This document shows, in pieces, positions 41,149 to 50,287 of a stretch of 64,000 bases of DNA. The position numbers were made by a program, and so were the translations under genes. The stretch lies in assembly GCA_036172095.1 (NCBI GenBank), contig JAVHSH010000023.1, positions 1-64,000 on the forward strand, read 5' to 3'. The DNA comes from JAKBEU01 sp036172095. GTDB lineage: Bacteria; Patescibacteriota; Microgenomatia; UBA1406; GWC2-37-13. The stretch's first letter is position 1. Each line of letters starts with the position of its first letter. The notes under the pieces were generated by a model. The model was given only the letters and a program-made list of their open reading frames with translations, was not told the origin of the DNA and did not search any database.

Positions 41149-43070
41149 AAGATACGCAAAAACTCCGATTTGATGTGTTGGATGGACTGCGTGGGTTTGC
41201 TATGGTATTAGTTTTTCTAAATCATATTGATTCAATACCATTTGTTCAATCATTCCCAGAAAAAATTCAGCCATACATTCAATTCTTCTTTTCGAGCGGT
41301 AAAATTGGGATTTCCTTTTTTTTTATTCTCTCTGGTTTTCTCATGGGATATCTTTATAAAAATCCACAACCAGCTAGTTTCATCAAAAAAAGATATGCGC
41401 GTATCTTTCCACCCTATCTGACTATGGTAGTTGCAATGACTCTTTTCCGTCAATATCCTGAATTATCTTTGCTCCTCCGTATTTTGGTAATTGTAACCAT
41501 TGCACTCTCTGTTCGAATAGTATGGACTCATGTTGTAGAAAAATTTAAATTGGGTCCAAAACTAATCACATTTTTTTTATTTATACAGGCAGTCACTTTT
41601 ATTTGGTACGGTTTTTTTGTTATGAGAATGCCCGCCGCCTGGTTTGCAGGATTGCCATTTTTACTCAGAGAAGGCACTATAACGGCCGCAAACGCAACAC
41701 TCACTCTGCCACTTGGAGATTATCTTCCATTGATAGATGGAGTATATTGGAGTCTTATCCCAGAAGTGCTCTTTTACCTCATATATCCATTCATATTTAC
41801 TCCGCTCGTCAACAAGCTACACAATGGTCATAGACTTCTCAAAACCGCTTTTATTCTTTCGCTTTTTCCCTTTTTCTTAAGCTTATCTATCATGTTTAAG
41901 CATGTAAGGGGATTAGGGATGCTTTTTATTGAATATTTCCTCTATTTTTGCGCTGGTATATTAATATCAAGACTTGTCCATGAAAAAAAACCAACGATAC
42001 AATTATGGGCTAAGTCTATTTTTAATCCATACTTATTTTTTTTGCTACTACTCATTGCGCATATAACTCAGTCATCCTATTCTGGAATTCAGAATACTGT
42101 AATCAAACTTCTATGGGTTATCCCTTTTGGGGTTATTGTATATTTCATTATCGATGAGACAACAAGTCTCCATAAATTTATTTCACATAAATTTTTTACA
42201 TTTATTGGTACGATAAGTTTTTCAATGTATATCGTTCATACCTCAATGGTCGACGGGATGCATAATGTATTTAGACCAAAATTACCCATAACCAACATAC
42301 TGTTCATCGTATCGACACTTATCATCACCATTGGCGTTTCATACTTACTACACATCATTGTTGAACGTTTATATTTCAAGTTCAAGGAAGAGAAGTCAAA
42401 GGAGTTAAAGGATGTCGTTAAAAGACCTATTTATGTCCCTGTAATAATATTCTTAGGAAGCATTGTTCTTATTTTTTTTACTGCATATTCCTCACAATTC
42501 AATTTCTTTTCATTGCAGAAAAAGTATGACAATGTAATTCCCTCATCTATTTCCATACTCGACGAACCATATACTTTTTCCTTTACTGCGCAAGATGACA
42601 ATATGGGGATCATTCTCGTCCATCTTACGAATGCTGTCGGAGATGCTTTACCAAAATATGCGAAAAAAATTGATCCGAATAAACATCAGCGATTTCAAAT
42701 ACGAATGAAAGAGGTTGGAACGAATGAATGGTATGCATCTCAGGATACCGCTCCGGGAGAAATAGGAAACAGCAGTTCATACCCGTTTGGATTTCCAGTA
42801 ATTCCCGATTCAAAAGGAAAGTCATATCTCGTTGAAATGTCTATGAAAGATATCGATTATTCATCTAAAATTATTTTCAATAAGGACGCATATCAAATGA
42901 CGACCGTACATCAAATTCCCAAGCAGACTCTTCTCAAAAATCCGGTCCAATTACTTTCACATCTGGGTGATAAATTTCAAACCATATGGACAAATCCTGA
43001 GGCCCGTCTCGTTGCATTATGCGTTATGCCTTTCTTTCTGCTTCTTTTTGTTTTATTATATGTCTCATGA
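41145..43070 (+). CDS. Membrane O-acyltransferase (acyltransferase 3 family) with extra exported domain
   Basis: Integral membrane enzyme that acylates envelope glycans. The N-terminal 400 residues have ten hydrophobic segments and the family start VLDGLRGFAMVLVFLNHID with the catalytic His, plus SFFFILSGFLMG and RRYARIFPPYL-like (here KKRYARIFPPYL). After a final helix a domain of about 170 residues (FTFSFTAQDDNMGIILVHL and later VIPDSKGKSYLVEM) with beta-rich character is flanked by another helix at the very end (LVALCVMPFFLLLFVLLYV). It is not the SGNH domain of OafA-type enzymes. 641 residues. Confidence 0.82.
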   Translation: MKDTQKLRFDVLDGLRGFAMVLVFLNHIDSIPFVQSFPEKIQPYIQFFFSSGKIGISFFFILSGFLMGYLYKNPQPASFIKKRYARIFPPYLTMVVAMTLFRQYPELSLLLRILVIVTIALSVRIVWTHVVEKFKLGPKLITFFLFIQAVTFIWYGFFVMRMPAAWFAGLPFLLREGTITAANATLTLPLGDYLPLIDGVYWSLIPEVLFYLIYPFIFTPLVNKLHNGHRLLKTAFILSLFPFFLSLSIMFKHVRGLGMLFIEYFLYFCAGILISRLVHEKKPTIQLWAKSIFNPYLFFLLLLIAHITQSSYSGIQNTVIKLLWVIPFGVIVYFIIDETTSLHKFISHKFFTFIGTISFSMYIVHTSMVDGMHNVFRPKLPITNILFIVSTLIITIGVSYLLHIIVERLYFKFKEEKSKELKDVVKRPIYVPVIIFLGSIVLIFFTAYSSQFNFFSLQKKYDNVIPSSISILDEPYTFSFTAQDDNMGIILVHLTNAVGDALPKYAKKIDPNKHQRFQIRMKEVGTNEWYASQDTAPGEIGNSSSYPFGFPVIPDSKGKSYLVEMSMKDIDYSSKIIFNKDAYQMTTVHQIPKQTLLKNPVQLLSHLGDKFQTIWTNPEARLVALCVMPFFLLLFVLLYVS

Positions 43071-44266
43071 TTCCGCTCGCTGAACAACTTCGCCCAAAGA
43101 CGCTTGATGATGTCATCGGACAATCACATCTTGTCGGAAAAGGAAAACCTCTCAGAAAGATGTTGGAAAATGGGAAAGTGACATCAATGATTTTATGGGG
43201 ACCCCCGGGATGTGGCAAAACAACACTAGCACGTCTTGTCGCTCAATACGTTGAAGCTGATTTCATCCAATTCTCTGCAGTGACTGGAGGCGTTGCCGAA
43301 ATCCGTGAAATAATAAAAAAAGCAAAAGACGAACAGCAGCTATTCAAAAAACAAACTGTTCTTTTTGTTGATGAAATCCATCGTTTCAACAAAAGCCAGC
43401 AGGATGCATTCCTTCCTCATGTTGAAGATGGCTCGATTATCTTAATTGGGGCAACAACGGAAAATCCTGGATTTGAGGTAAATGCCCCCCTTATCTCGCG
43501 GGCACAAGTATATAAGCTTGAAGCGCTTACTGATGATGAAATAAAAAATATTGTCATTCACGCAACCGAAGAATATAAAGGAAGGAAATGGGAAAAAGAT
43601 GCAATCGCCCATATCGTAAAAAGCAGTAACGGCGATGCACGTACCGCAATCAATGCGGTGGAACTTGCCTCTTCATTTGGAAGAACGATAACGTTAAAAA
43701 GTGCTGAGGAAGCGGTTCAAAGAAAAGCTATCTATTATGACAAGAAGGGTGATTGGCACTACGATACGATTTCGGCATTCATCAAAAGTATGCGGGGCAA
43801 TCAGCCTGATGCTGCTCTGCATTATTTATCGAGAATGATAAAAGCCGGAGAAGATCCGGTATTTATTGCACGTCGCATGGTCATTTTCGCAAGTGAAGAT
43901 ATCGGGAATGCACAGCCAACTGCTCTTGTACTTGCAACTGCATGTATGCAGGCAGTCCATATGATTGGGATGCCTGAATCCGGCCTTATTTTGGCACAAA
44001 CAGCAACCTACCTCGCAACAGCAAAAAAGTCAATTGCGTCTTCGACAGGATTATGGACAGCATTGTCAGACATCGATGAAAAAAACCTCGATCCAATCCC
44101 CCTTCACTTACGCAATGCATCAAATAAGGTGATGAAACAGTTTGATTATGGAAAGGGGCACGTGCGATACCCTTGGCTTGCGGAAAAGCAGACAGGACAA
44201 AAAGAAGAGCAGGATTACCTCCCCAAAAACCTGAAGGGCAAAAAATACTACCAAAAGGATTGGTAA
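43067..44266 (+). CDS. rarA: Replication-associated recombination ATPase RarA (MgsA)
   Basis: AAA+ protein at stalled replication forks. Start MIPLAEQLRPKTLDDVIGQS, Walker A LWGPPGCGKTTLARLVA, Walker B VLFVDEIHRFNKSQQDAFLP, sensor 1 LIGATTENPGFEVN, and the C-terminal tetramerisation part with RGNQPDAALHYLSRMI and IARRMVIFASEDIGNA. Length 399. The start ATG overlaps the acyltransferase stop (ATGA); the longer ORF from 43019 is inside that gene. Confidence 0.95.
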   Translation: MIPLAEQLRPKTLDDVIGQSHLVGKGKPLRKMLENGKVTSMILWGPPGCGKTTLARLVAQYVEADFIQFSAVTGGVAEIREIIKKAKDEQQLFKKQTVLFVDEIHRFNKSQQDAFLPHVEDGSIILIGATTENPGFEVNAPLISRAQVYKLEALTDDEIKNIVIHATEEYKGRKWEKDAIAHIVKSSNGDARTAINAVELASSFGRTITLKSAEEAVQRKAIYYDKKGDWHYDTISAFIKSMRGNQPDAALHYLSRMIKAGEDPVFIARRMVIFASEDIGNAQPTALVLATACMQAVHMIGMPESGLILAQTATYLATAKKSIASSTGLWTALSDIDEKNLDPIPLHLRNASNKVMKQFDYGKGHVRYPWLAEKQTGQKEEQDYLPKNLKGKKYYQKDW

Positions 44267-44273
44267 TCAATTG

Positions 44274-46451
44274 TTACAATCCTAGTGGCTTATTCGTTGT
44301 CCCCTGTACAGCTTCTGATGTCCCTGATTGGACAGAGTCATCAAGTAAAATAGGCGGCTCTTCAAAGGGCGTCGGTTCGACAACGAGTTTCTCCTCAAAA
44401 AGTACCTCGCCCACCTTATCCCATGTCCCCTCCTTGAATGAGGTTATCCCTGTCTCGCTCACGACATAGAAATAATCATTCAAGTAGAGTCCTCTTTTGA
44501 CGATAGGTGACTCGATTGCCTTGACAAGATTAAGTGTCTGACCTTCATAGGAGAAAATGTATCCGCCCCTGCTTCCTGGCAAGAAAAATATCTTATATTT
44601 TGCGTCCTGCAAGAATGCGTGAGGATTATCCATCGCTTCACTCCAATACTCGCCAGCAAGATCATAGCGAGAAACTTCCTTCGGGGCTTTTGGATCAGAA
44701 ACATCAAACAATGACAACTTCACTTGATTTTCCCTTCCGATACCAAGCACAAGGTGATTACTAAGCTCATGTAAATAGGAGGAATATCCGGGGATTTTGA
44801 GCTCACCCTTGACGACAGGCGCATTCCCGTTTGATAAATCGAGGACGTAGAACGGATCGGTCTGTCTGAATGTCACGATATATCCTCTATCCTCCATGAA
44901 TCGGACTGAATAAATCCGTTCGGTTTTCCCAAGATCCTTCGCCGAACCCTTCACTTCAAGATTGCCATTAAGCACATATACATCGCTCACTTGGGACTCA
45001 AGATCGTTTGAGCCGAACATATAGAAGGGATTTCTTCCTCCAATTGTTGTTGCGATTCGGAGATCACCCTTCCATTCATCGTATGCATATTGATTGAGCG
45101 TAAATCCCGGGACTTTTCCCGTCGCCATAACCGTTAGATCGTCATTCCCTATCTTTACAAGCCCTGTGTAATCGAATGATCTCTTATATTTGTTGAAGAA
45201 TCGTTTGAATGTATTTTGCAGCTGGTTTTCTTGCTTCAGTCGTTCACTTTCATCCATTCCTGACAGATAATAGGACAATAGATTATTCATCTCCATCTCT
45301 TTTGTTGACTGGGTGAGATCGTACTGTAAGAGTTTGTTGACCTTATCCTCGATATAGGAAGGAAATACGCCCTTGTTTTCTGCGATAAACTGATTCAGAA
45401 TCTGCAAACTATTTCCTTGCATCTGATAACTCAAATATAAGGCGTTTGGCGACATGTACAAATCTGTTTGACCTTGCTGAGCGATAAATGAAATCGATTT
45501 TGTCGCGGCTCCTGTTTGAGGATTTATCTTTACGACTGAATACACCGCATCAGCAAGTGGCCTGCTTGAAGGCATATAGATATCACTGCAACGGATTTTC
45601 AACATCGTCTTCCCTTCTATCAATGGCATTGGGCATGGGCGAGGCAATGTTGGTGTTGTTGCGGTAACGACATACAGATTTCCCTTGTATAAGCGCGCTC
45701 CTATTTTCTGTGAGCGATTTGAAAAAGGAAGCTCCCACATCTTTTTTGGCGTGGCAGGATTTATGACTGAATATCCAGAGAGTTGCATTGCTCCCTGTTC
45801 AGAGTTTCCAAATACGACAAGGATTTTATCAGATATAAGAAGTTCGCCATTTTCCGGTATGGACCCTTGGACTTTCATCGCCGTTGCAGGGACAGCACTC
45901 ACCGCGGTCACTTCGCTATTTGACTGACCACACCTTCGAGAAGGCATTGTCTTCATGAGGCTTATTCCTCCTCCGATATTCTCTCCAAAACAGCGATATT
46001 GACCTTGTTTTGAATAATAGATTGAAGTGTCGTCTGTTTTGACAATGTCTGGCTCATCTATGCCGACCACTTGGACATTCGTGCCAGATGCACGTTCGAC
46101 GGTCTGACCTGCTGAATCGGATGGCGAGGCTTTCACGGCCATCATGCGTAGGTCCCCTCCCCCCGTCAAAGGCAAACGTTGTTGGCTATTTTGTCCAGCA
46201 CTGACAAGCTCAATGAAGTCGCTGTCGGATTTTATCTTGATGAAAGTATCCTTGTCATAAAAAGTGTTTTTTGGAGCTGGAATTGGAGTCGGGGAAAAGA
46301 GAGGTGCATTTTGCGAAGATTTTTTTAGGAGAAGAAGACTCAACGCGCCCAATACTATCAATATGGTTGCGATTAGGGGGATAGGAACAGGAAATTGCCT
46401 TTTCAAGACAGGCTTTTGGACAGGTTGAGGTGTAGCTATATTTTCTTCCAT
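44274..46451 (-). CDS. Anchored beta-propeller-domain protein (PF09826 type)
   Basis: Exported protein of 725 residues. A cytoplasmic Pro/Gln-rich start and a membrane helix (about 25-44, PLIATILIVLGALSLLLL) precede a Pro-rich linker and a large propeller domain. The signature GTNVQVVGIDEPDIVKTDDT matches the conserved start of secreted beta-propeller proteins found in bacteria and archaea. Blade-like repeats such as VYVLNGNLEVKGSAKDLG and RFMEDRGYIVTFRQTDPFYV follow. Function unknown; likely surface binding. It converges with rarA, 7 bases apart. Confidence 0.8.
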   Translation of the reverse strand: MEENIATPQPVQKPVLKRQFPVPIPLIATILIVLGALSLLLLKKSSQNAPLFSPTPIPAPKNTFYDKDTFIKIKSDSDFIELVSAGQNSQQRLPLTGGGDLRMMAVKASPSDSAGQTVERASGTNVQVVGIDEPDIVKTDDTSIYYSKQGQYRCFGENIGGGISLMKTMPSRRCGQSNSEVTAVSAVPATAMKVQGSIPENGELLISDKILVVFGNSEQGAMQLSGYSVINPATPKKMWELPFSNRSQKIGARLYKGNLYVVTATTPTLPRPCPMPLIEGKTMLKIRCSDIYMPSSRPLADAVYSVVKINPQTGAATKSISFIAQQGQTDLYMSPNALYLSYQMQGNSLQILNQFIAENKGVFPSYIEDKVNKLLQYDLTQSTKEMEMNNLLSYYLSGMDESERLKQENQLQNTFKRFFNKYKRSFDYTGLVKIGNDDLTVMATGKVPGFTLNQYAYDEWKGDLRIATTIGGRNPFYMFGSNDLESQVSDVYVLNGNLEVKGSAKDLGKTERIYSVRFMEDRGYIVTFRQTDPFYVLDLSNGNAPVVKGELKIPGYSSYLHELSNHLVLGIGRENQVKLSLFDVSDPKAPKEVSRYDLAGEYWSEAMDNPHAFLQDAKYKIFFLPGSRGGYIFSYEGQTLNLVKAIESPIVKRGLYLNDYFYVVSETGITSFKEGTWDKVGEVLFEEKLVVEPTPFEEPPILLDDSVQSGTSEAVQGTTNKPLGL

Positions 46452-46471
46452 ACCTCATGCTACACTATTTC

Positions 46472-47023
46472 TTATCCCTTTTCTATATCCCAAAATGAGG
46501 CGCCCAGAGCGTCCCATTTGAGCCTTCGTTCATCCGCATCTATCAGATTGAACTGATTGTTCACGAAATAGAATATGGTCCCCGGTTTTGAAGCGATATT
46601 GACGACTCCGTGGGCAACTCCCCGAGGAACGACGACAAGCTTGGATGTCCCATTTCCCATGACGATTTTCATCGTTTTTCCTTTCGTTTGTGACTTCTCT
46701 CGCGTGTCCCACAATCCAAGAATCATATGATCTTCCGGGGCAATATACCATATGTCTTCCTGTTTGAAATGCAAATGCCACGCTTTTATTGAACCTGGAA
46801 GAAGTTTGGACCTGTTTATCTGGCGAACTTGGATTTCAGGAAAAAGCTCTAAATGGCCTGTCTCATTCAATCGTAATAGATCTTCGAATGTCCCATCTTC
46901 TCCTGCCATCCGACGGACTTCAACCACCTTCACACCTTCAATCATCTGTTTTTTAGAGTAGTCTTGGATAAATATGTCTTTCTGCAATTCTACCGAAATA
47001 TCCGAAGCCGTTAAATCGTTCAT
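46472..47023 (-). CDS. RmlC-like cupin (dTDP-4-dehydrorhamnose 3,5-epimerase family)
   Basis: Single jelly-roll domain of 183 residues. It has GSIKAWHLHFKQEDIWYI (catalytic His region), VPRGVAHGVVNIASKPGTIF and the end DADERRLKWDALGASFWDI, which are typical of RmlC. The usual dTDP-rhamnose genes rmlA, rmlB and rmlD are not adjacent, so it may act on another nucleotide sugar used by the glycan locus to the right. Confidence 0.75.
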   Translation of the reverse strand: MNDLTASDISVELQKDIFIQDYSKKQMIEGVKVVEVRRMAGEDGTFEDLLRLNETGHLELFPEIQVRQINRSKLLPGSIKAWHLHFKQEDIWYIAPEDHMILGLWDTREKSQTKGKTMKIVMGNGTSKLVVVPRGVAHGVVNIASKPGTIFYFVNNQFNLIDADERRLKWDALGASFWDIEKG

Positions 47024-47064
47024 ATAAAAATAAATAAATTACTAACCGTTCGAAACTAATAATA

Positions 47065-47670
47065 TCATACACGTTTTCTGTCTTCTTCATCACGCTGTAT
47101 CCATTTATTGGATAACTCGTGCGATTCTGCTTCTGAGTAACAGCAATCTCCATCGGTATTCCTTACTTCCCGTATACGATGTGCGACAACCCCAACGGTG
47201 ACTGAAAGATTGAGACTATCCACAAATCCGTACATGGGAAGATAAATGAGGACATCGGCCAATTTTTTTGCGGTTTCGGTTATTCCGAACCCTTCATTGC
47301 CGAATACGAATGCGGTCTTCGTTGACGGCAGCTTATAAGTATCAAATGACTGTGCGGTCTTGTCAATTGCGGTTGCGGCAATAGTATATCCTTCTTTTTT
47401 TAGAGCCGCAAAACATTCGCTTGTACTCGTCCAAGTTTTTACGGTCAACCACTTATTTGCAGAGGCTGAGGTAAGCTTGCCTAATTTTTCAGGATTGAAC
47501 ATCTTCTCCGTTTCGAAGATTACATGTACTTCCTGTATCCCGAAGGCATCGCAGTTCCGCAGAGCCGCTGCCGCATTATGGGGATCATGGATATTCTCAA
47601 GGACAATGATGTCATGTAGTCTTTTTGAGGCTACATCCTGCAATCTTTGAATACGTTGATCAGTGAGCAT
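47065..47670 (-). CDS. SpoU/TrmH-family RNA 2'-O-methyltransferase
   Basis: SPOUT-fold methyltransferase, 201 residues. Motif 1 DPHNAAAALRNCDAFGIQEV, motif 2 FVFGNEGFGITE and motif 3 LPMYGFVDSLNLSVTVGVVAH are all intact. It resembles TrmH (tRNA Gm18). The longer ORF from 47814 runs through an antisense tRNA and is not the real start; the ATG at 47670 is used. It lies 47 bases downstream of a tRNA gene on the same strand, so both are probably one transcript. Confidence 0.88.
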   Translation of the reverse strand: MLTDQRIQRLQDVASKRLHDIIVLENIHDPHNAAAALRNCDAFGIQEVHVIFETEKMFNPEKLGKLTSASANKWLTVKTWTSTSECFAALKKEGYTIAATAIDKTAQSFDTYKLPSTKTAFVFGNEGFGITETAKKLADVLIYLPMYGFVDSLNLSVTVGVVAHRIREVRNTDGDCCYSEAESHELSNKWIQRDEEDRKRV

Positions 47671-47717
47671 AAGAATAAATGGGCTTGCCCTGAGTATATA
47701 CGAACAAACCGAACGGG

Positions 47718-47789
47718 TGGCTGGAGCGGGATTCGGACCCACGACCTTACGCTTATGAAACGTGTGCTCTACCACTGAGCTATCCAGCC
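47718..47789 (-). tRNA. tRNA with CAU anticodon (elongator Met or Ile2)
   Basis: A 72-nt cloverleaf reads from 47789. Acceptor GGCTGGA pairs with TCCAGCC, the D-arm is GCTC...GAGC, the anticodon loop is TTCATAA (CAU), and the T-arm is GTGGG with CCCGC. The discriminator is A and CCA is not encoded (ACC C). The anticodon stem has no run of three G-C pairs and the first pair is matched, so it is not the initiator; elongator Met or lysidine-modified Ile2 are the options. The T-loop starts TCC in place of the near-universal TTC. Confidence 0.92.
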
Positions 47790-47818
47790 TATCCGGAATG
47801 TGAATTAAGGCCACAATT

Positions 47819-47832
47819 TGGTATAATTATAC
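47819..47832 (+). promoter_or_regulatory. Extended -10 promoter of the glycan operon
   Basis: TGGTATAAT (47819-47827) gives an extended -10, ending 8 bases before the ATG at 47836. TATAAT is part of a 12-base palindrome GTATAATTATAC (47821-47832), so a mirror -10 faces the tRNA gene. Confidence 0.55.
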
Positions 47833-47835
47833 AAT

Positions 47836-48750
47836 ATGACAGTCAAAAAACCCGAGCTATCTATTGTGATTGTCAATTTTAACACACGGAAAATTACGCA
47901 TCAATGTATCGAGTCTATTTTTAAGTCGTTCCGCACATATAAATCGAAGGATGATCCACGCTATGAAATCATACTTATCGATAATGCATCCGTAAAAGAT
48001 GACTCTGCCTCTTATTTTCCCAGTTACACAGCGAAACACCTCAATATTGTATATATAGCGAATCAGACGAATACAGGGTTTGGTCCTGCGAATAATCAAG
48101 GTGTTAAGGCTGCACGCGGTGAATATGTCTTTTTATTGAATTCAGACACCATCATCCTCAAGGATGCAGTACAAAGATTGTTTGCGTTCTATAAAAAAAA
48201 TGAGCGTACAAAGCATTTTGTCGGACCAAAGCTGTTCAATAAGGATATGACCCCTCAACCTTCGGCTGCTCCATTCTATACAATCCCGGTGATTATCGGT
48301 GCTCTGTTCCTCCGTGGGGATTATTGGGGGCTTACTCGCTACTCACCAAAAAAAATGCGTCGCGTCGACTGGGTTTCGGGTGCAGCAATCATGACGAAAA
48401 AAGAATATTTCCAAAAAGTCGGGGGGTTTGACGAAACCATTTTTATGTATATGGAAGAGGTTGATTTGCTCTATCGCTCCTTGAAAGAAAAAATGTATAC
48501 CTATTTTTATCCTAAAGCAAAGATTGTCCATCTGGGATCTGCCTCAAGCAATGGCAAGACCTTCCCAATTCTACAAGTATATAAGGGATTTCTTTTTTTC
48601 TATAAAAAACATTATTCACGATTATCACTCTTTCTCTTGCGTTTTCTGCTACGCTTAAAGGCAGGACTCGCATGGTTTCTTGGATTTGTCATTAACAACC
48701 ATTATCTAAAACAAACGTATGAAGAAGCTTTTGACGTGGCTGGACAATAA
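47836..48750 (+). CDS. Family 2 glycosyltransferase
   Basis: GT-A fold transferase of 304 residues. N-terminal LSIVIVNFNTRKITHQCIES, the NTGFGPANNQGVKAARG loop, LLNSDTIILKDA (DxD-like) and DWVSGAAIMTKKEYFQKVGG with FMYMEEVDLLYRS are standard for rhamnosyl- and related transferases. C-terminal helix pair near RLSLFLLRFLLRLKAGLAWF suggests membrane association. First gene of the rightward glycan operon; overlaps the next by 32 bases. Confidence 0.88.
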   Translation: MTVKKPELSIVIVNFNTRKITHQCIESIFKSFRTYKSKDDPRYEIILIDNASVKDDSASYFPSYTAKHLNIVYIANQTNTGFGPANNQGVKAARGEYVFLLNSDTIILKDAVQRLFAFYKKNERTKHFVGPKLFNKDMTPQPSAAPFYTIPVIIGALFLRGDYWGLTRYSPKKMRRVDWVSGAAIMTKKEYFQKVGGFDETIFMYMEEVDLLYRSLKEKMYTYFYPKAKIVHLGSASSNGKTFPILQVYKGFLFFYKKHYSRLSLFLLRFLLRLKAGLAWFLGFVINNHYLKQTYEEAFDVAGQ

Positions 48751-50287
48751 CATCATAAAACTATTATTGGTGCTCTATATTTTTTTCATTCCGCTGTTCC
48801 CTAAGTTGCCATTCCAGATAGTCAATTACACCTATATTGCCATCCGTCTTGAGGATTTCTTTGTCGCTATCCTCTATTTTGTTTTCTTCGTCCAGCTGCT
48901 CAGAAAAAAAGTCACTCTCGATAAAAAATACCTCATCCTCTTTTCCCTGTTCTGGATTTCAGTATTCATCTCTTTCTATCTTGGATTTTTCGTGCAAAAA
49001 ACAGTGGTCATTCAGACAGTTGGATTTCTAAACGCCCTGCGCAGGATAGAATACATGTTCGTCTTCTTCATATTTGCATCAAGCATACAGTCAAGAAAGG
49101 ACTTCATGTTCTATTTCAAATTGATACTTTCCGTCATCCTTATCGTCACGGTCTATGGGCTGGGACAAAAATATGCCGGATGGCCTGCGGTCCAAACGAT
49201 GAATCCTGAGTATGCTAAGGGATACCTTCTTGTCCTTGATTCATGGGCGCGTATCTCCTCCACTTTTGGGGGACATTATGATCTTGCAGCCTATCTTATA
49301 TTCTTCATGCCAATCGTGCTTGCGTTCACAATCAAGTCGAGTCCTTGGTTCTACATCTTATATTTATTTGCGCTTTCCAACCTCGTGCTAACGGCATCCC
49401 GCGTATCATATGGTGCGTACATTGTCAGCGCATTTCCATTCTTATTATTTAATAGAAAATGGAAACTCCTTTTCATCACGATTCTTGCAACTATCGGACT
49501 CACACTCCTCTCAAGTAATCTGACACAACGGATAAATAGGACGTTCCAGACAAAGCAAATCTTCATCAACAAAACAACCGGTCAAACGACTGTCCCTCGA
49601 CGGCTGAGCCCAGATGACTTGCCAACAGGTGATTTTATCCCGAATAAAAAAAATGTGGAGAATAGTGCGACTGATGTCTATACAGACGGAAACACGACGA
49701 TCAATCTCAGCTCCAAAGATGTGCTTGAGGCAAAGTTCAACATCCGTGAGCAAATCCGAGATGAAGCGAAAAAAACAGGAAAGGTGCTTACTACAGCCGA
49801 AGAAGATGCTCTTGTTGAAGCAACGTTTAGAAATATGAAGGTAGTTTCAGCTGCAATCCCTGATATTTCAGTTGCAACACGGCTTCAGGTTGAATGGCCT
49901 CGTGCAATCCGTATGTTCCTTAAATATCCGTTATTTGGCGGTGGCCCATCGTCAATTACAGAAGCAACCGATGGTGACTACTTCCGTTGGATTGGTGAGT
50001 TTGGGAGTGTTGGAACACTTGCATTCCTTATCATTCTTGGAAGCCTCTTTATCAGCATATTCAAAGCCGCACTGAAAAAGAACGATGATTCAACACTTAT
50101 GTGGGGTATTTTGGCAGGATTCTTTGGACTTTTGACAAATGCCGTCATGATAGATATCTTTGAAGCTTCAAAGATCGCATTCATTTTCTGGATGGTCATG
50201 GGAATGACTGTCGGATATTTAAAAGTAGCACCGCTGGAAACAAAAGTTGCCACGAAAACAAAGTTAAAAAAGAAAATAAAAAAATGA
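48719..50287 (+). CDS. O-antigen ligase/polymerase-like membrane protein
   Basis: 522 residues, about twelve membrane helices. A large extracytoplasmic loop (about residues 275-390) carries polar sequence such as FQTKQIFINKTTGQTTVPRR and INLSSKDVLEAKFNIREQIR. The loop end YPLFGGGPSSITEATDGDYF resembles the R-x-x-G-x-G-x-x-x-x-x-x-H/D region of Wzy/WaaL-type enzymes. It probably polymerises or transfers a surface glycan. ATGA-coupled to the next gene. Confidence 0.75.
   Translation: MKKLLTWLDNNIIKLLLVLYIFFIPLFPKLPFQIVNYTYIAIRLEDFFVAILYFVFFVQLLRKKVTLDKKYLILFSLFWISVFISFYLGFFVQKTVVIQTVGFLNALRRIEYMFVFFIFASSIQSRKDFMFYFKLILSVILIVTVYGLGQKYAGWPAVQTMNPEYAKGYLLVLDSWARISSTFGGHYDLAAYLIFFMPIVLAFTIKSSPWFYILYLFALSNLVLTASRVSYGAYIVSAFPFLLFNRKWKLLFITILATIGLTLLSSNLTQRINRTFQTKQIFINKTTGQTTVPRRLSPDDLPTGDFIPNKKNVENSATDVYTDGNTTINLSSKDVLEAKFNIREQIRDEAKKTGKVLTTAEEDALVEATFRNMKVVSAAIPDISVATRLQVEWPRAIRMFLKYPLFGGGPSSITEATDGDYFRWIGEFGSVGTLAFLIILGSLFISIFKAALKKNDDSTLMWGILAGFFGLLTNAVMIDIFEASKIAFIFWMVMGMTVGYLKVAPLETKVATKTKLKKKIKK

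Noticed and set aside
47671..47814. N-terminal extension of the trmH reading frame
   Set aside because: It is antisense-free but lies exactly across the CAU tRNA gene and upstream spacer; the ATG at 47670 gives a full SPOUT domain.
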